From Actinomycetota bacterium (GTDB lineage: Bacteria; Actinomycetota; UBA4738; HRBIN12), in the NCBI GenBank assembly GCA_035697485.1, contig DASSCU010000025.1:52705-116704 (forward strand): a DNA stretch of 64,000 nt, in the 5' to 3' direction. Made by a program: the position numbers and the translations under genes. This document shows, one piece after another, positions 26,386-34,744 of the stretch. The notes under the pieces are model-generated. The model worked only from the letters and a program-made list of their open reading frames with translations. It had not been told where the DNA came from and did no database searches. The number at the start of each line of letters is the position of its first letter. Within the stretch, counting starts at the first letter, position 1.

Positions 26386-27816
26386 TCAGGGCCGCACGTA
26401 GGCCGTCTTCACCGTCGTGAAGAACTCCACCGCGTAGCGGCCCTGCTCGCGGCTTCCGCTCGACGAGCCCTTCGTGCCGCCGAAGGGCACGTGGAAGTCG
26501 ACGCCTGCCGTGGGCAGGTTCACCGTCACGATGCCGGCCTGCAGCCCGTCGCGGAAGCGTACGGCCTGCGCGAGCGAGGTCGTGCACACGCCTGCGGAGA
26601 GGCCGTACTCCGTATCGTTGGCCAACGCGAGGGCTTCGTCGGCATCGCCGGCTCTGATCACCGTCGCGATCGGTCCGAAGATCTCCTCGCGGTTCACCCG
26701 CATCTCGTTCGCCGTCGAGACGAACAGGGCGGGCTCGAGGAAGTAGCCGTCGGTCTCGCGCTCGAGCCGGGCGCCGCCCTGCACCAGCTCCGCGCCCTCG
26801 TCGCGCCCGAGCGCGAGGTACCCGAGGTCCTGCTCGAGCTGGTCGGCGCTCACGACCGGCCCGATGTCGGTGTCATCGCCGAGGGCATGGCCGACCCGCA
26901 GCGACCGGAGCCGCTCGACGAGGGCGTCGACGAACCGGTCGTGGATGCCCTGGGTCGCGATCAACCGTGAGGAGGCGGTGCACCGCTGCCCCGTCTGGAA
27001 GAAGGCACCCTGCAGAGCGCAGTCCACCGCGATGTCGAGGTCGGCGTCGTCGAGGATCACGAGGGGGTTCTTGCCGCCCATCTCGAGCTGCGCCTTCCCG
27101 AACCGAGCGGCGAGCGCCTGGGCGACCCGTGAGCCGATCGCCTGGGAGCCCGTGAACGTCACCCCGCGAACCCTCGGGTCGTGGAGGAGCCGTTCGCCCA
27201 CGACGCGACCGGGCCCGACCACGAGGTTGAGCACACCGGGCGGGAGCCCCGCCCTCGCGCAGATCTCCACCATCGACCACGCCGACGCCGGCACCAGCTC
27301 GGCGGGCTTGAACACGACGGTGCACCCGTACGCCAGCGCGGGCGCGATCTTCCACGCGGGGATCGCGATCGGGAAGTTCCACGGGGTGATGACGCCGACC
27401 ACGCCGAGCGGCTCGCGCAGCACATCGACGTCGACGCCGGGACGAACGCTGCGCATGTGCTCGCCGGGGATGCGCAGCGCCTCGCCCGCGAAGAAGCGGA
27501 ACAGCTGCGCCGCGCGCAGGACCTCACCGACGCCCTCGGCTCTCGGCTTGCCTTCCTCTCGCGAGAGCTGTTCGCCGAGCTCTCGTGAACGGGCCTCGAG
27601 CTCGAGCCCCACCCGCTCCAACACGGTGAACCGTTCGGCCGGTGTCGACGCTGCCCACTCCGGGGCGGCAGCCACCGCGGCATCGATCGCGGTGTCGACC
27701 TGCGCCTCGTCGGCGACCGCGAACTCGTCCACGACGTCGGAGAGGTCGGACGGGTTGACGTCGTCGACGGTCGTCGAGCCCTCGAGCCACTCGCCGCCGA
27801 TGTAGTTCGCTCGCAC
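26386..27816 (-). CDS. NAD(P)-dependent aldehyde dehydrogenase
   Basis: This is a cytoplasmic aldehyde dehydrogenase of 476 residues, normal length. The cofactor region is GVITPWNFPIAIPAWKIAPA, the general-base glutamate is E245 in LEMGGKN, and the catalytic cysteine is C279 in GQRCTASS. The overall pattern is closest to succinate-semialdehyde, alpha-ketoglutarate-semialdehyde or benzaldehyde-type dehydrogenases, which cannot be separated here. It converges on the glycosyltransferase gene. With polyamine-type importers in the window, oxidation of amine-derived aldehydes is a plausible role. Confidence 0.9.
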   Translation of the reverse strand: MRANYIGGEWLEGSTTVDDVNPSDLSDVVDEFAVADEAQVDTAIDAAVAAAPEWAASTPAERFTVLERVGLELEARSRELGEQLSREEGKPRAEGVGEVLRAAQLFRFFAGEALRIPGEHMRSVRPGVDVDVLREPLGVVGVITPWNFPIAIPAWKIAPALAYGCTVVFKPAELVPASAWSMVEICARAGLPPGVLNLVVGPGRVVGERLLHDPRVRGVTFTGSQAIGSRVAQALAARFGKAQLEMGGKNPLVILDDADLDIAVDCALQGAFFQTGQRCTASSRLIATQGIHDRFVDALVERLRSLRVGHALGDDTDIGPVVSADQLEQDLGYLALGRDEGAELVQGGARLERETDGYFLEPALFVSTANEMRVNREEIFGPIATVIRAGDADEALALANDTEYGLSAGVCTTSLAQAVRFRDGLQAGIVTVNLPTAGVDFHVPFGGTKGSSSGSREQGRYAVEFFTTVKTAYVRP

Positions 27817-27888
27817 CTCCGATCGACCCCCATCCGGTTCCGGCCGCCGTGGTTCCGGTCGCAGCCTAGCGAGGCGACGACGGCCCGG

Positions 27889-28275
27889 TCACGTGACGAG
27901 CAGCACGCCGATCGAGACGACGCCCCCGATCGCCCCGACCAGCATCGGGATCGCGTACGGGCGACGCGATCGCAACGCGAGCGTCCACCCCAGGGAGTTG
28001 ATCGACGTGTAGGTCAGGGCGCCGAGCGCAACGAGCGACACGCCCTCGGCCCACCCCACGTCGGCGATCAGGCCGATGCCGCCGACGACGAGCCCGATCG
28101 CGGTCGAGTACTCGGCGATCCAGTGCGGCAAGAAGAGCGATCCATCCCGACGGTCGCGTGCCCTGAGCAGCCCGGCGGACCGGTCGACCTCGGGGCTGGA
28201 CCGCATGTCGCGAGCCCAGGTCAGCGCGATCGCGAGACCCATCACGACCAGGAATCCCCCGACGAGCGACGACAC
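27889..28275 (-). CDS. Small membrane protein of unknown function
   Basis: This is a 128-residue protein with about four hydrophobic segments (for example LVGGFLVVMGLAIALTW and AIPMLVGAIGGVVSIGVLL) and a charged loop after the first (RSSPEVDRSAGLLRARDRRD). GTG 28275 is selected because GGGAGGAGCC precedes it and the protein then starts directly before the first membrane segment. No family is recognised. It is divergent from the DUF7144 gene, and the intergenic region contains one of the recurrent 21-bp palindromes. Confidence 0.65.
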   Translation of the reverse strand: MSSLVGGFLVVMGLAIALTWARDMRSSPEVDRSAGLLRARDRRDGSLFLPHWIAEYSTAIGLVVGGIGLIADVGWAEGVSLVALGALTYTSINSLGWTLALRSRRPYAIPMLVGAIGGVVSIGVLLVT

Positions 28276-28356
28276 GGCTCCTCCCTCGTGCCGAGATATC
28301 GTGCCCCGGCTACCACTTCCTTCCGGGGCAACGAGTATCGTGCACCTCGAGGGCAT

Positions 28357-28377
28357 TTTCATCCCACACGGGTGATG
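28357..28377. promoter_or_regulatory. 21-bp palindromic box, site A
   Basis: The left half TTTCATCCC matches CATCATCCG at 6 of 9 positions and the right half CGGGTGATG matches CGGATGATG at 8 of 9, separated by ACA. It lies 71 bases before the DUF7144 start and about 82 bases before the divergent small membrane protein start. It is one of seven such sites in this window. Confidence 0.6.
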
Positions 28378-28447
28378 TACGAAGGCCTATCGAGAGGTCG
28401 GATAGAGGTGATCGCGGTCGACGCGGTCCGGAGAGGGAGGAGAACTC

Positions 28448-28843
28448 ATGGCTAGCAACCGCAGCGGCGCCGCCGTCGGGTTCACCATGTTCGCCGCGTT
28501 CATGATGATCCTGATCGGCTCGTTCCACATCATCGCCGGCATCGCCGGCATCCTGGAGGACGAGTTCTACACGGTGACGCCGAACTGGGTCCTGCAGTTC
28601 GACGCCACGACGTGGGGCTGGATCCACCTGATCGCGGGCGTGATCGTGCTGCTCGCCGGTTTTGGGCTCTTCTCGGGCGCGGTGTGGGCACGCACGGTCG
28701 GCGTGATCATGGCGACGGTGAGCGCGATCGCGAACTTCGCGTGGATCCCCCACTACCCGTTCTGGGCACTGACGATCATCGCGATCGACGTCTTCGTGAT
28801 CTGGGCGCTCACGGTGCACGGGCGCGACATCGCCGAACCGTAG
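28448..28843 (+). CDS. DUF7144 family membrane protein
   Basis: This is a 131-residue protein with four membrane segments, matching the actinobacterial DUF7144 family by its layout: an N-terminal helix with IIAGIAGILEDEF, then WGWIHLIAGVIVLLAG, RTVGVIMATVSAIANF, and the final YPFWALTIIAIDVFVIWAL. The ribosome site GAGGGAGGAG precedes ATG 28448. The function is unknown. A strong terminator follows immediately, so it is probably monocistronic. The palindromic box in its promoter suggests co-regulation with stress genes downstream. Confidence 0.85.
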   Translation: MASNRSGAAVGFTMFAAFMMILIGSFHIIAGIAGILEDEFYTVTPNWVLQFDATTWGWIHLIAGVIVLLAGFGLFSGAVWARTVGVIMATVSAIANFAWIPHYPFWALTIIAIDVFVIWALTVHGRDIAEP

Positions 28844-28862
28844 TTCGTCACGCGCGAACCAA

Positions 28863-28894
28863 CAGGGCCGGCCTCCGCAGCGAGGCCGGCCCTG
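28863..28894 (+). terminator. Rho-independent-type hairpin terminator
   Basis: CAGGGCCGGCCTC (28863-28875) pairs perfectly with GAGGCCGGCCCTG (28882-28894) around the loop CGCAGC, 13 base pairs, followed by the T-rich CTCTTGTTCTTG. It lies 20 bases after the DUF7144 stop and just before the convergent carboxymuconolactone decarboxylase-like gene, so it probably works for both strands. Confidence 0.88.
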
Positions 28895-28911
28895 CTCTTG
28901 TTCTTGGGCGG

Positions 28912-29259
28912 TCAGACGTCGTGCGACTCGAGCGCGGCGTCGAGGTCGTAGTCGAGGGCCAGCGCAACCGTCGGCACGATCGCGGCGACGCGCGCGACGC
29001 CGACGAGCGGCGCGATCGCGAGGAGCACCGCGACCACCTGGTCCTCATCGGCACCCGCCTCGAGGGCATCCTGGATCGTCCAACGGAACGTCTCCACCGG
29101 CCCTCCGACGGCGGCGAGCGAGGCGACACGCACGAGCGCCGTCGTTCGGGGATCGAGGTGCCGACACACGGCCGTCGCCTCGTCGACGCCACGCAGTCCG
29201 GCGAGCAGGCGGCGGTCGTTCACCGCGAGGAGACGCAGGACGTCCTGGTATCCGGGCAC
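28912..29259 (-). CDS. Carboxymuconolactone decarboxylase family protein
   Basis: This is a 115-residue all-helical protein of the CMD/AhpD superfamily. The conserved core is LDPRTTALVRVASLAAVGG with VETFRWTIQDALEAGADEDQVVAVL. The position that in AhpD carries the CxxC pair reads VGGPVETF, so the peroxidase cysteines are absent and this is not an AhpD-type reductase. The specific reaction is unknown. It lies downstream of, and on the same strand as, the large LuxR regulator, with 83 bases after the regulator's stop. Confidence 0.82.
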   Translation of the reverse strand: MPGYQDVLRLLAVNDRRLLAGLRGVDEATAVCRHLDPRTTALVRVASLAAVGGPVETFRWTIQDALEAGADEDQVVAVLLAIAPLVGVARVAAIVPTVALALDYDLDAALESHDV

Positions 29260-29342
29260 ACGCGCCTCCGATCCACAGATCTGCCCACATCCTCTGGCCT
29301 TCGGGAGCCGGGAAGCATCGCCTCGACCGCATGAAACAGCGG

Positions 29343-31589
29343 TCAGGGGGTGAGCAACCCGATCTCGCGCGCGACGCGCACCGCCTCGCCTCTGGAGGAC
29401 ACCCCGAGCTTGCGGTAGATCGAGATCGCCTGCGTCTTCACGGTGTGGGACGAGACGAACAGCTCCCCGCCGATCTCCCGGAAGGAGAGGTGGGTGGTCA
29501 GTAGCGGCAAGAGTCGTGCCTCCGCGGGCGTGAGCGTCGGTGCCCCCACGGCCGACGCGCGGAGCGCGTCGAGCTCGTCGCGAGCGCTCTCGAGCTCCGA
29601 AACGAGCGTGTCGAGGTGAGGCCGATGGGCGATCACATCGTCGGCGCGACTCAGGAAGCCTTCGGCGGATGCGGTGTCACCGAGCCCCATCGCTGACCTG
29701 GCGAGGAGCAGGTCGGTCTGGAGGGCGAACACGGGCATCACGTACGTGAGACCGGGGTCCAGCGACGCAGCCTCTTCCGCGCACGCTCGCGCGCGGACCG
29801 GGTCGCCCTGCACGAGCGCGACCCTCGCACCGACGGCGTAGGTCAACGCGCTCGTCGGGTAGCCCTGGAGCCTCCCTTCCTCCACGATCCGCCTCGCGGC
29901 GGACGCGTGCGCCGCCGCGGAGAGGACGTCACCGATCTCGAGGCCGACGATCGTGAGCTCCGCGTGCGCGAGCGCCCACGGGATCGCGATCCCCATCTGG
30001 CTCGCGAACTCGACGGCGTGTTGAAAGGCGCGCGAGGCCGACTCCAGATCCCCGCTGCACAGGGAGGCAAGCCCGGTGACCAACCATGCGTTGGGGCGCC
30101 AGGGACTGGCGGCGGGGAGGAGCGAGGAGACCCGCTCGGCGTCCACGCGCATCCGCTCGACGCCGTCCCGCCCCATCGTGGCGTGGAGCAGGGCCCGGGC
30201 TGCCTCGCGCTCGCGATCCGCGGCATCGATGCCATCCGAGGGCGGCACCGCATCGATCCATCGCTCCGCCTCGACGGGATGCTGCTCCGCCGCATGGAGC
30301 CACGCTCCGAGCAGGGCGACGCCAGGGTGTCGACGGAGGTCCCCGTGGTCGCCGAACCACTCGATCCAGGCACGGACCACGTTCGCCCGCCCCCCGTAGT
30401 ACGTGGCCTGGGCGTATCGCTCGATCAAGGCGCCGACTCGATCGACGTCGTGCCCAGCGATCGCGTACGCCACGGCCTGGTCCGTGAGGTTCTGGCCTTC
30501 GCACCACACCGACGCACGCGCGGTGAGCACCGGCACGAGCTCAGGCGATCGATGCTCCAACTCCATCCGCAGCAGATCGCGGAACAGGTGGTGATAGCGG
30601 AAGCGTTCGCGGCGGTGGTCCAGCGGCACGACCAGCAGGTTCGAGGCCTCGAGGGTCTCCAGCATCGCCCCGGACCCGGTCGTCGCGAGCGTCGCGTCGC
30701 ACAGCTCGCCGGACAGCTCGTCCAAGACCGAACTCCGGACGAGGAAGTCCACCTCCTCGGGAGCCAGGTCGGCGAGCATCGTCTCTCGCAGGTAGTCGGC
30801 CACGTATCGATCGTCCCCGCTGAACGAGGGGGCGGCAGACGGGTTGGCCGCGATCGACCGGGCGGCGAGGTACAGGCCGACGGCCCATCCTTCCGTCTGA
30901 TCAGTGAGGCGGGCGACGTCCTCGGCATCGATCTCGCGGGCGCCCGACGCTCGCAGCAGATCTGCGGCGTCGTCAGGCGTGAAGCGCAGATCGTCGATCC
31001 CGAGCTCGAGAAGCTCCCCGGCGGCTCGAGCACGTCCCAGCGCGAGAGGCGTCTCGGATCGGGCGACGAACACGACCAGGCATCCCGGTGCTACTTCCCC
31101 AGAGAGATTGCGCAGCAAGGCGAAGCAGCGTCGATCCGTGAGCAGATGAACGTCGTCGACGACGAGGATGAACGGGGCGTCGGCCCCGCGGATCGCGGCG
31201 GCGAGCCCCGCCGTCACGAGGCGGATCCTGGGTTGGAGACCGTCGAGCTCGTTCGTGAGGCTCTCTCCGACCGGCGCCACCGGGTCGATCGCGAGCGCGA
31301 GGTATCGCGCCAGGGCCACAGGGTCGTCGGCGTCCTCGCCCAGGCTCAGCCATGCGGAAGGGCGGGGGTCGTGGTCGACGAACTGCGCCATGAGGGTCGA
31401 CTTCCCGTATCCGCTCGCGGCGATCACGCTCACGATCGGAGCGGTCGAAGCGCCCACCGCCGCCACGAGGTCGGCTCGCATGACGTCCGACGCCCTCGAC
31501 ACCGGCGGCACGACCCTGGAAGGAAGCAGGCCCCATCGCACCGCAAGCGGCGCGTGCGCGACGGTGCGACGTGCGACCTGCGTAGCCAA
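29343..31589 (-). CDS. MalT-like LuxR-family ATP-dependent regulator
   Basis: This is a large signal-integrating transcription activator of about 748 residues. An N-terminal STAND-type ATPase carries a Walker A in VIAASGYGKSTLMAQF near residues 55-65 and the Walker B FILVVDDVHLL. A central helical repeat region follows. The C-terminal LuxR helix-turn-helix is TPAEARLLPLLTTHLSFREI with VSSHTVKTQAISIYRKLGV. The start is uncertain: TTG 31589 after a G-rich tract or GTG 31541 are both possible. MalT itself recognises GGA(T/G)GA boxes. The recurrent half-site CGGATGATG found across this region contains GGATGA, so this protein is a candidate regulator of those sites. Confidence 0.85.
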   Translation of the reverse strand: MATQVARRTVAHAPLAVRWGLLPSRVVPPVSRASDVMRADLVAAVGASTAPIVSVIAASGYGKSTLMAQFVDHDPRPSAWLSLGEDADDPVALARYLALAIDPVAPVGESLTNELDGLQPRIRLVTAGLAAAIRGADAPFILVVDDVHLLTDRRCFALLRNLSGEVAPGCLVVFVARSETPLALGRARAAGELLELGIDDLRFTPDDAADLLRASGAREIDAEDVARLTDQTEGWAVGLYLAARSIAANPSAAPSFSGDDRYVADYLRETMLADLAPEEVDFLVRSSVLDELSGELCDATLATTGSGAMLETLEASNLLVVPLDHRRERFRYHHLFRDLLRMELEHRSPELVPVLTARASVWCEGQNLTDQAVAYAIAGHDVDRVGALIERYAQATYYGGRANVVRAWIEWFGDHGDLRRHPGVALLGAWLHAAEQHPVEAERWIDAVPPSDGIDAADREREAARALLHATMGRDGVERMRVDAERVSSLLPAASPWRPNAWLVTGLASLCSGDLESASRAFQHAVEFASQMGIAIPWALAHAELTIVGLEIGDVLSAAAHASAARRIVEEGRLQGYPTSALTYAVGARVALVQGDPVRARACAEEAASLDPGLTYVMPVFALQTDLLLARSAMGLGDTASAEGFLSRADDVIAHRPHLDTLVSELESARDELDALRASAVGAPTLTPAEARLLPLLTTHLSFREIGGELFVSSHTVKTQAISIYRKLGVSSRGEAVRVAREIGLLTP

Positions 31590-31681
31590 TCTCCCCCCCG
31601 GAATCCGATTGGCGGCCCGACGGGGAAGGCTAACGCATCGAGGTGAACGGGGGGAAGTCGGATGCCCCCGGTCGAGCGAGC

Positions 31682-31972
31682 TCAGCCGTCGAGGATCTTC
31701 GCCTTCTGCGCTTCGAACTCGGCGTCCGTGAGGACGCCTGAGTCCTTCAGCTGACCGAGCTCCTTGAGTTGTGCGAGCTTGTCGTCGGTCGACGGCGCGG
31801 CGGGGGCGGGCGGCGGGGGAGCTTGCTCCTGCGGAGCTTGCTCGTAGCCCTGCTGCGGCTGTTCCTGCTGCGACCACTTGTTGTACTGGCGCCGTGACAC
31901 GCGGTTCGAGACCGCGGTCGCGGTGCCCGCGACGACCGCGGTGCGGGCGACACCTCTGATCAACCCGGGCAT
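31682..31972 (-). CDS. SHOCT-domain protein
   Basis: This is a 96-residue protein. A hydrophobic or basic N-terminus (RGVARTAVVAGTATAVSNRV) is followed by a Gln/Pro-rich spacer and a C-terminal SHOCT domain, KLAQLKELGQLKDSGVLTDA with EFEAQKAKIL. SHOCT domains are short oligomerisation modules common at the ends of actinobacterial stress proteins. It starts 2 bases after the DUF6325 stop, and the same arrangement recurs at 43.1 kb. Its function is unknown. Confidence 0.85.
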   Translation of the reverse strand: MPGLIRGVARTAVVAGTATAVSNRVSRRQYNKWSQQEQPQQGYEQAPQEQAPPPPAPAAPSTDDKLAQLKELGQLKDSGVLTDAEFEAQKAKILDG

Positions 31973-31974
31973 CG

Positions 31975-32415
31975 TCACTCCTCCTCTTCGAGTTCGTCGA
32001 GCGCCTGGATGAGGGCGTTCACGGGGATACGGCCGTTCGCGACGAGCTGCGCACCGCTGCGCCGCAGCGCGGTCGCGAACGGGGCCGCCCACGTGTTCTC
32101 GTAGACGAGCAGGGCCGCGGAGCTTCCCGGCTCGATCGCCGCACCGGCCTCGTCGTAGTCGTCCTGCCCGAGGAGCCCGGATGACGCCCCTTCGAACACC
32201 GTCAGCTCCGGACCTTCACCGAAGTCGCTCAGGTCCACGGCGATGACGGAGCCGTCATCGTCCTTCCGCACGAAGGCGAGGTCGAGGAGGCGGATCACGC
32301 CACGATCGACCAGATCGACGATGATCGGCAGTCCCTCCCCGCTCGGTTGCTTCCCAGCCGGCCACTCCACGACGAGATAGTCGATCGGGCCGAGCTCGAC
32401 GTCGGTATCGCTCAC
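31975..32415 (-). CDS. DUF6325 family protein
   Basis: This is a 146-residue cytoplasmic protein of the actinobacterial DUF6325 family. Conserved blocks are ELGPIDYLVVEWPAGK, VDRGVIRLLDLAFVRKDDDG and ALLVYENTWAAPFATALRR. GTG 32415 has AAAGGGGGC upstream at good spacing. It is followed by a SHOCT gene and is a paralog of 43089-43547. Relatives are often found in stress-induced gene sets; no biochemical role is established. A 21-bp palindrome lies about 114 bases upstream. Confidence 0.86.
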   Translation of the reverse strand: MSDTDVELGPIDYLVVEWPAGKQPSGEGLPIIVDLVDRGVIRLLDLAFVRKDDDGSVIAVDLSDFGEGPELTVFEGASSGLLGQDDYDEAGAAIEPGSSAALLVYENTWAAPFATALRRSGAQLVANGRIPVNALIQALDELEEEE

Positions 32416-32528
32416 CAGAGCCCCCTTTCGGTTGCACGCCACCGTGGGCGCGTCATCCACCAGGAGTGAGAATCTCAGGTCTCGTGCGAGACGGCATCTC
32501 TCCGGCGACACCGTCATCGCCGGGGGGT

Positions 32529-32549
32529 AATCATCCGAACGGGCTGATG
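32529..32549. promoter_or_regulatory. 21-bp palindromic box, site B
   Basis: The left half AATCATCCG matches the consensus at 8 of 9 positions and the right half GGGCTGATG at 7 of 9, separated by AAC. It sits between the DUF6325/SHOCT unit on the minus strand and the GH15 gene on the plus strand, about 90 bases before the GH15 ATG at 32639. Confidence 0.62.
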
Positions 32550-32638
32550 AGCCTTCGATCCGGCGCTGCCACGATGCCGGGAACCAGGGCGCATGAGACC
32601 GCAGGGTCGAACGAAGCCGGCCGAACGGGAGGGACCTG

Positions 32639-34420
32639 ATGGCACTTCGCATCGAGGACTATGCGCTGATCGGAGACACGCACACCGTCGCGCTCGTGGG
32701 ACGTGACGGCTCGGTGGACTGGCTGTGCCTGCCCCGGTTTGACTCCGCAGCGTGTTTCGCGAGCCTGCTGGGCACCGAGGAACACGGGTCGTGGATCCTC
32801 GCCCCGAGCGGGGAGGTCGTCGCCACGTCGCGCCGGTATCGGCCCGGGACATTGGTGCTCGAGACGGAGTTCGAGACCCGCGATGGGGCCGTTCGGATCG
32901 TCGACTGCATGCCAGCGCGACAGGAACATCCGCGGCTCGTCCGGCTCGTGGAGGGGTTGAGAGGCTCCGTGCCGATCGTCTCGAGATGCGTGCCGAGGTT
33001 CGACTACGGCAAGACCAGGCCGTGGATCCACGGATCGGGCTCCGTGGTGAACGCGGGTGCCGGCCCCGAGGCGATGGAGCTGAGGGCCGATGCCCCAGTC
33101 GCGATCGCGGATCACGGTCTCAACGCGAGCTTCGTCGCGAACGAAGGAGAGCGCGTGGGGTTCGTGCTCACGTGGCACTCGTCGTGGCAAGATGCACCGG
33201 CGCCGATCGACCCGCTCGAGGCCGTCGACGAAACCGACCGATGGTGGCGTGAGTGGTCGAGCCGGTCCACCTACGAGGGCGGATGGAAGGACGAGGTCGA
33301 GCGTTCCCTCATCACGCTGAAGGCGCTCACGTACGAGCCGACGGGGGGCGTCGTGGCCGCCCCCACGACCTCGCTCCCGGAGTTCCTCGGAGGGGTGCGG
33401 AACTGGGACTACCGGTTCTGCTGGATCAGAGATGCGGCGCTGACGCTCGATGCCTTGATGGCCGCCGGGTACGTGGACGAAGCGACGAAGTGGCGCGACT
33501 GGATGGTCCGCGCGGTCGCGGGCGATCCCGAGGACCTGCAGATCATGTACGGCGTCGCGGGAGAACGCCGGCTCGAGGAGTACGAGCTCGACTGGCTCCC
33601 CGGGTATGAGGGTTCCGCCCCGGTGCGGGTCGGGAACGCCGCGTCGGGGCAGCTGCAACTCGACGTCTACGGAGAGCTCACCGACGCGATCTATCGGGCC
33701 CGCCAGCTCGGCATGGCGCCGGCACCCGAGGCGCTTGACCCCGCGCGGGGTGTGATCGAGTGGCTCGAGGAACACTGGCGTGATCCCGACGACGGCATCT
33801 GGGAGGTGCGCGGCCCGCGGCGCCAGTTCGTGCACTCGAAGGTGATGGCCTGGGTCGCCGCTGACCGTCTGGTGAAGATCCTCGAGGAATCCGGCGTCGA
33901 GCGGCCGCTCGACAGGCTCCGACGCATGCGCGACGAGATCCACGACGAGGTCTGCCAAGAGGGCTTCGACGCCGAGCGGAACACCTTCACCCAGTACTAC
34001 GGGTCGAGCCAGCTCGACGCCGCCTTGCTGTTGATCCCCCAGGTTGGGTTCCTTCCTCCGTCGGACCCTCGGGTGGCGGGCACTGTCGACGCGATCCAGC
34101 GAGAGCTCGTGCGCGACGGGTTCGTGATGCGCTACATCCCCGACGAGGACGCAGCCGACGGGTTGCCTCCCGGGGAGGGCGCGTTCCTCGCGTGCAGCTT
34201 CTGGCTCGTGATCGATCTCGCGATGCTCGGGCGACTCGATGAGGCGAGAGCGCTGTTCGACCGCTTGCTCTCGTTGCAGAACGATCTGGGATTGTTCGCG
34301 GAGGAGTACGACCAGGAGCACGAACGCCTGATCGGGAACTTCCCACAGGCGTTCACCCACCTGACCCTGATCGCGGCAGCGGTCGCGCTCACCGATGCCG
34401 CGGACGACAAGGAGGCGTGA
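32639..34420 (+). CDS. Glycoside hydrolase family 15 protein (glucoamylase/trehalase-like)
   Basis: This is a 593-residue GH15 enzyme without a signal peptide, so probably cytoplasmic. The N-terminal beta domain begins RIEDYALIGDTHTVALVGRD with GSVDWLCLPRFDS. The (alpha/alpha)6 catalytic barrel begins near residue 220 and contains NWDYRFCWIRDAALTLDAL and the late CSFWLVIDLAMLG and LGLFAEEYD blocks, the latter holding a catalytic-type glutamate. Actinobacterial relatives act as trehalases or glucoamylases, so hydrolysis of trehalose or alpha-glucans is expected. The site B palindrome is upstream. Confidence 0.9.
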   Translation: MALRIEDYALIGDTHTVALVGRDGSVDWLCLPRFDSAACFASLLGTEEHGSWILAPSGEVVATSRRYRPGTLVLETEFETRDGAVRIVDCMPARQEHPRLVRLVEGLRGSVPIVSRCVPRFDYGKTRPWIHGSGSVVNAGAGPEAMELRADAPVAIADHGLNASFVANEGERVGFVLTWHSSWQDAPAPIDPLEAVDETDRWWREWSSRSTYEGGWKDEVERSLITLKALTYEPTGGVVAAPTTSLPEFLGGVRNWDYRFCWIRDAALTLDALMAAGYVDEATKWRDWMVRAVAGDPEDLQIMYGVAGERRLEEYELDWLPGYEGSAPVRVGNAASGQLQLDVYGELTDAIYRARQLGMAPAPEALDPARGVIEWLEEHWRDPDDGIWEVRGPRRQFVHSKVMAWVAADRLVKILEESGVERPLDRLRRMRDEIHDEVCQEGFDAERNTFTQYYGSSQLDAALLLIPQVGFLPPSDPRVAGTVDAIQRELVRDGFVMRYIPDEDAADGLPPGEGAFLACSFWLVIDLAMLGRLDEARALFDRLLSLQNDLGLFAEEYDQEHERLIGNFPQAFTHLTLIAAAVALTDAADDKEA

Positions 34421-34659
34421 CGGTGGCCGCGACGAGATCCCGAGACATCCCGTGGCCGGTGCGCAGCGTCGTCGCGGGAGCCGCTGGCACCGCGGCGATG
34501 AGCCTCGCCTACGGGTCCGAGCGCCGAGTCCGACAGGCCACGTCGTCGCTGGATTACGACGACAGCCTCGTGCCGGGACGTCACGCGCCCGGGGTGAGCC
34601 CAGCTAGCCCTACCCGCCTTCGCTCGTCGCCGCGGTACGCCTGCCGAGAAGCTGCGTGA
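34417..34659 (+). CDS. Short hypothetical protein, possibly truncated
   Basis: This 80-residue frame starts by GTGA overlap with the GH15 stop, so it is probably translated. Residues 1-53 look like the start of a real small membrane-associated protein (VVAGAAGTAAMSLAYGSERR, then LDYDDSLVPG). After the VPG the sequence turns to Ser/Arg-rich text with no structure. I infer truncation or loss of the C-terminal part, perhaps at a junction just before the next, opposite-strand genes. No family is recognised with confidence. Confidence 0.45.
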   Translation: MTVAATRSRDIPWPVRSVVAGAAGTAAMSLAYGSERRVRQATSSLDYDDSLVPGRHAPGVSPASPTRLRSSPRYACREAA

Positions 34660-34744
34660 ACGCACAGGCGAAACCCGATAGGAATGAGATTGCTGACCCG
34701 CTGAGGTGGATCCAAGGCGTGGGCTACGACTCGACGTGATGAAG

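Noticed and set aside
28912..29259. AhpD-like peroxiredoxin reductase
   Set aside because: The CxxC pair required for AhpD activity is absent, so only the broad CMD family call is kept.
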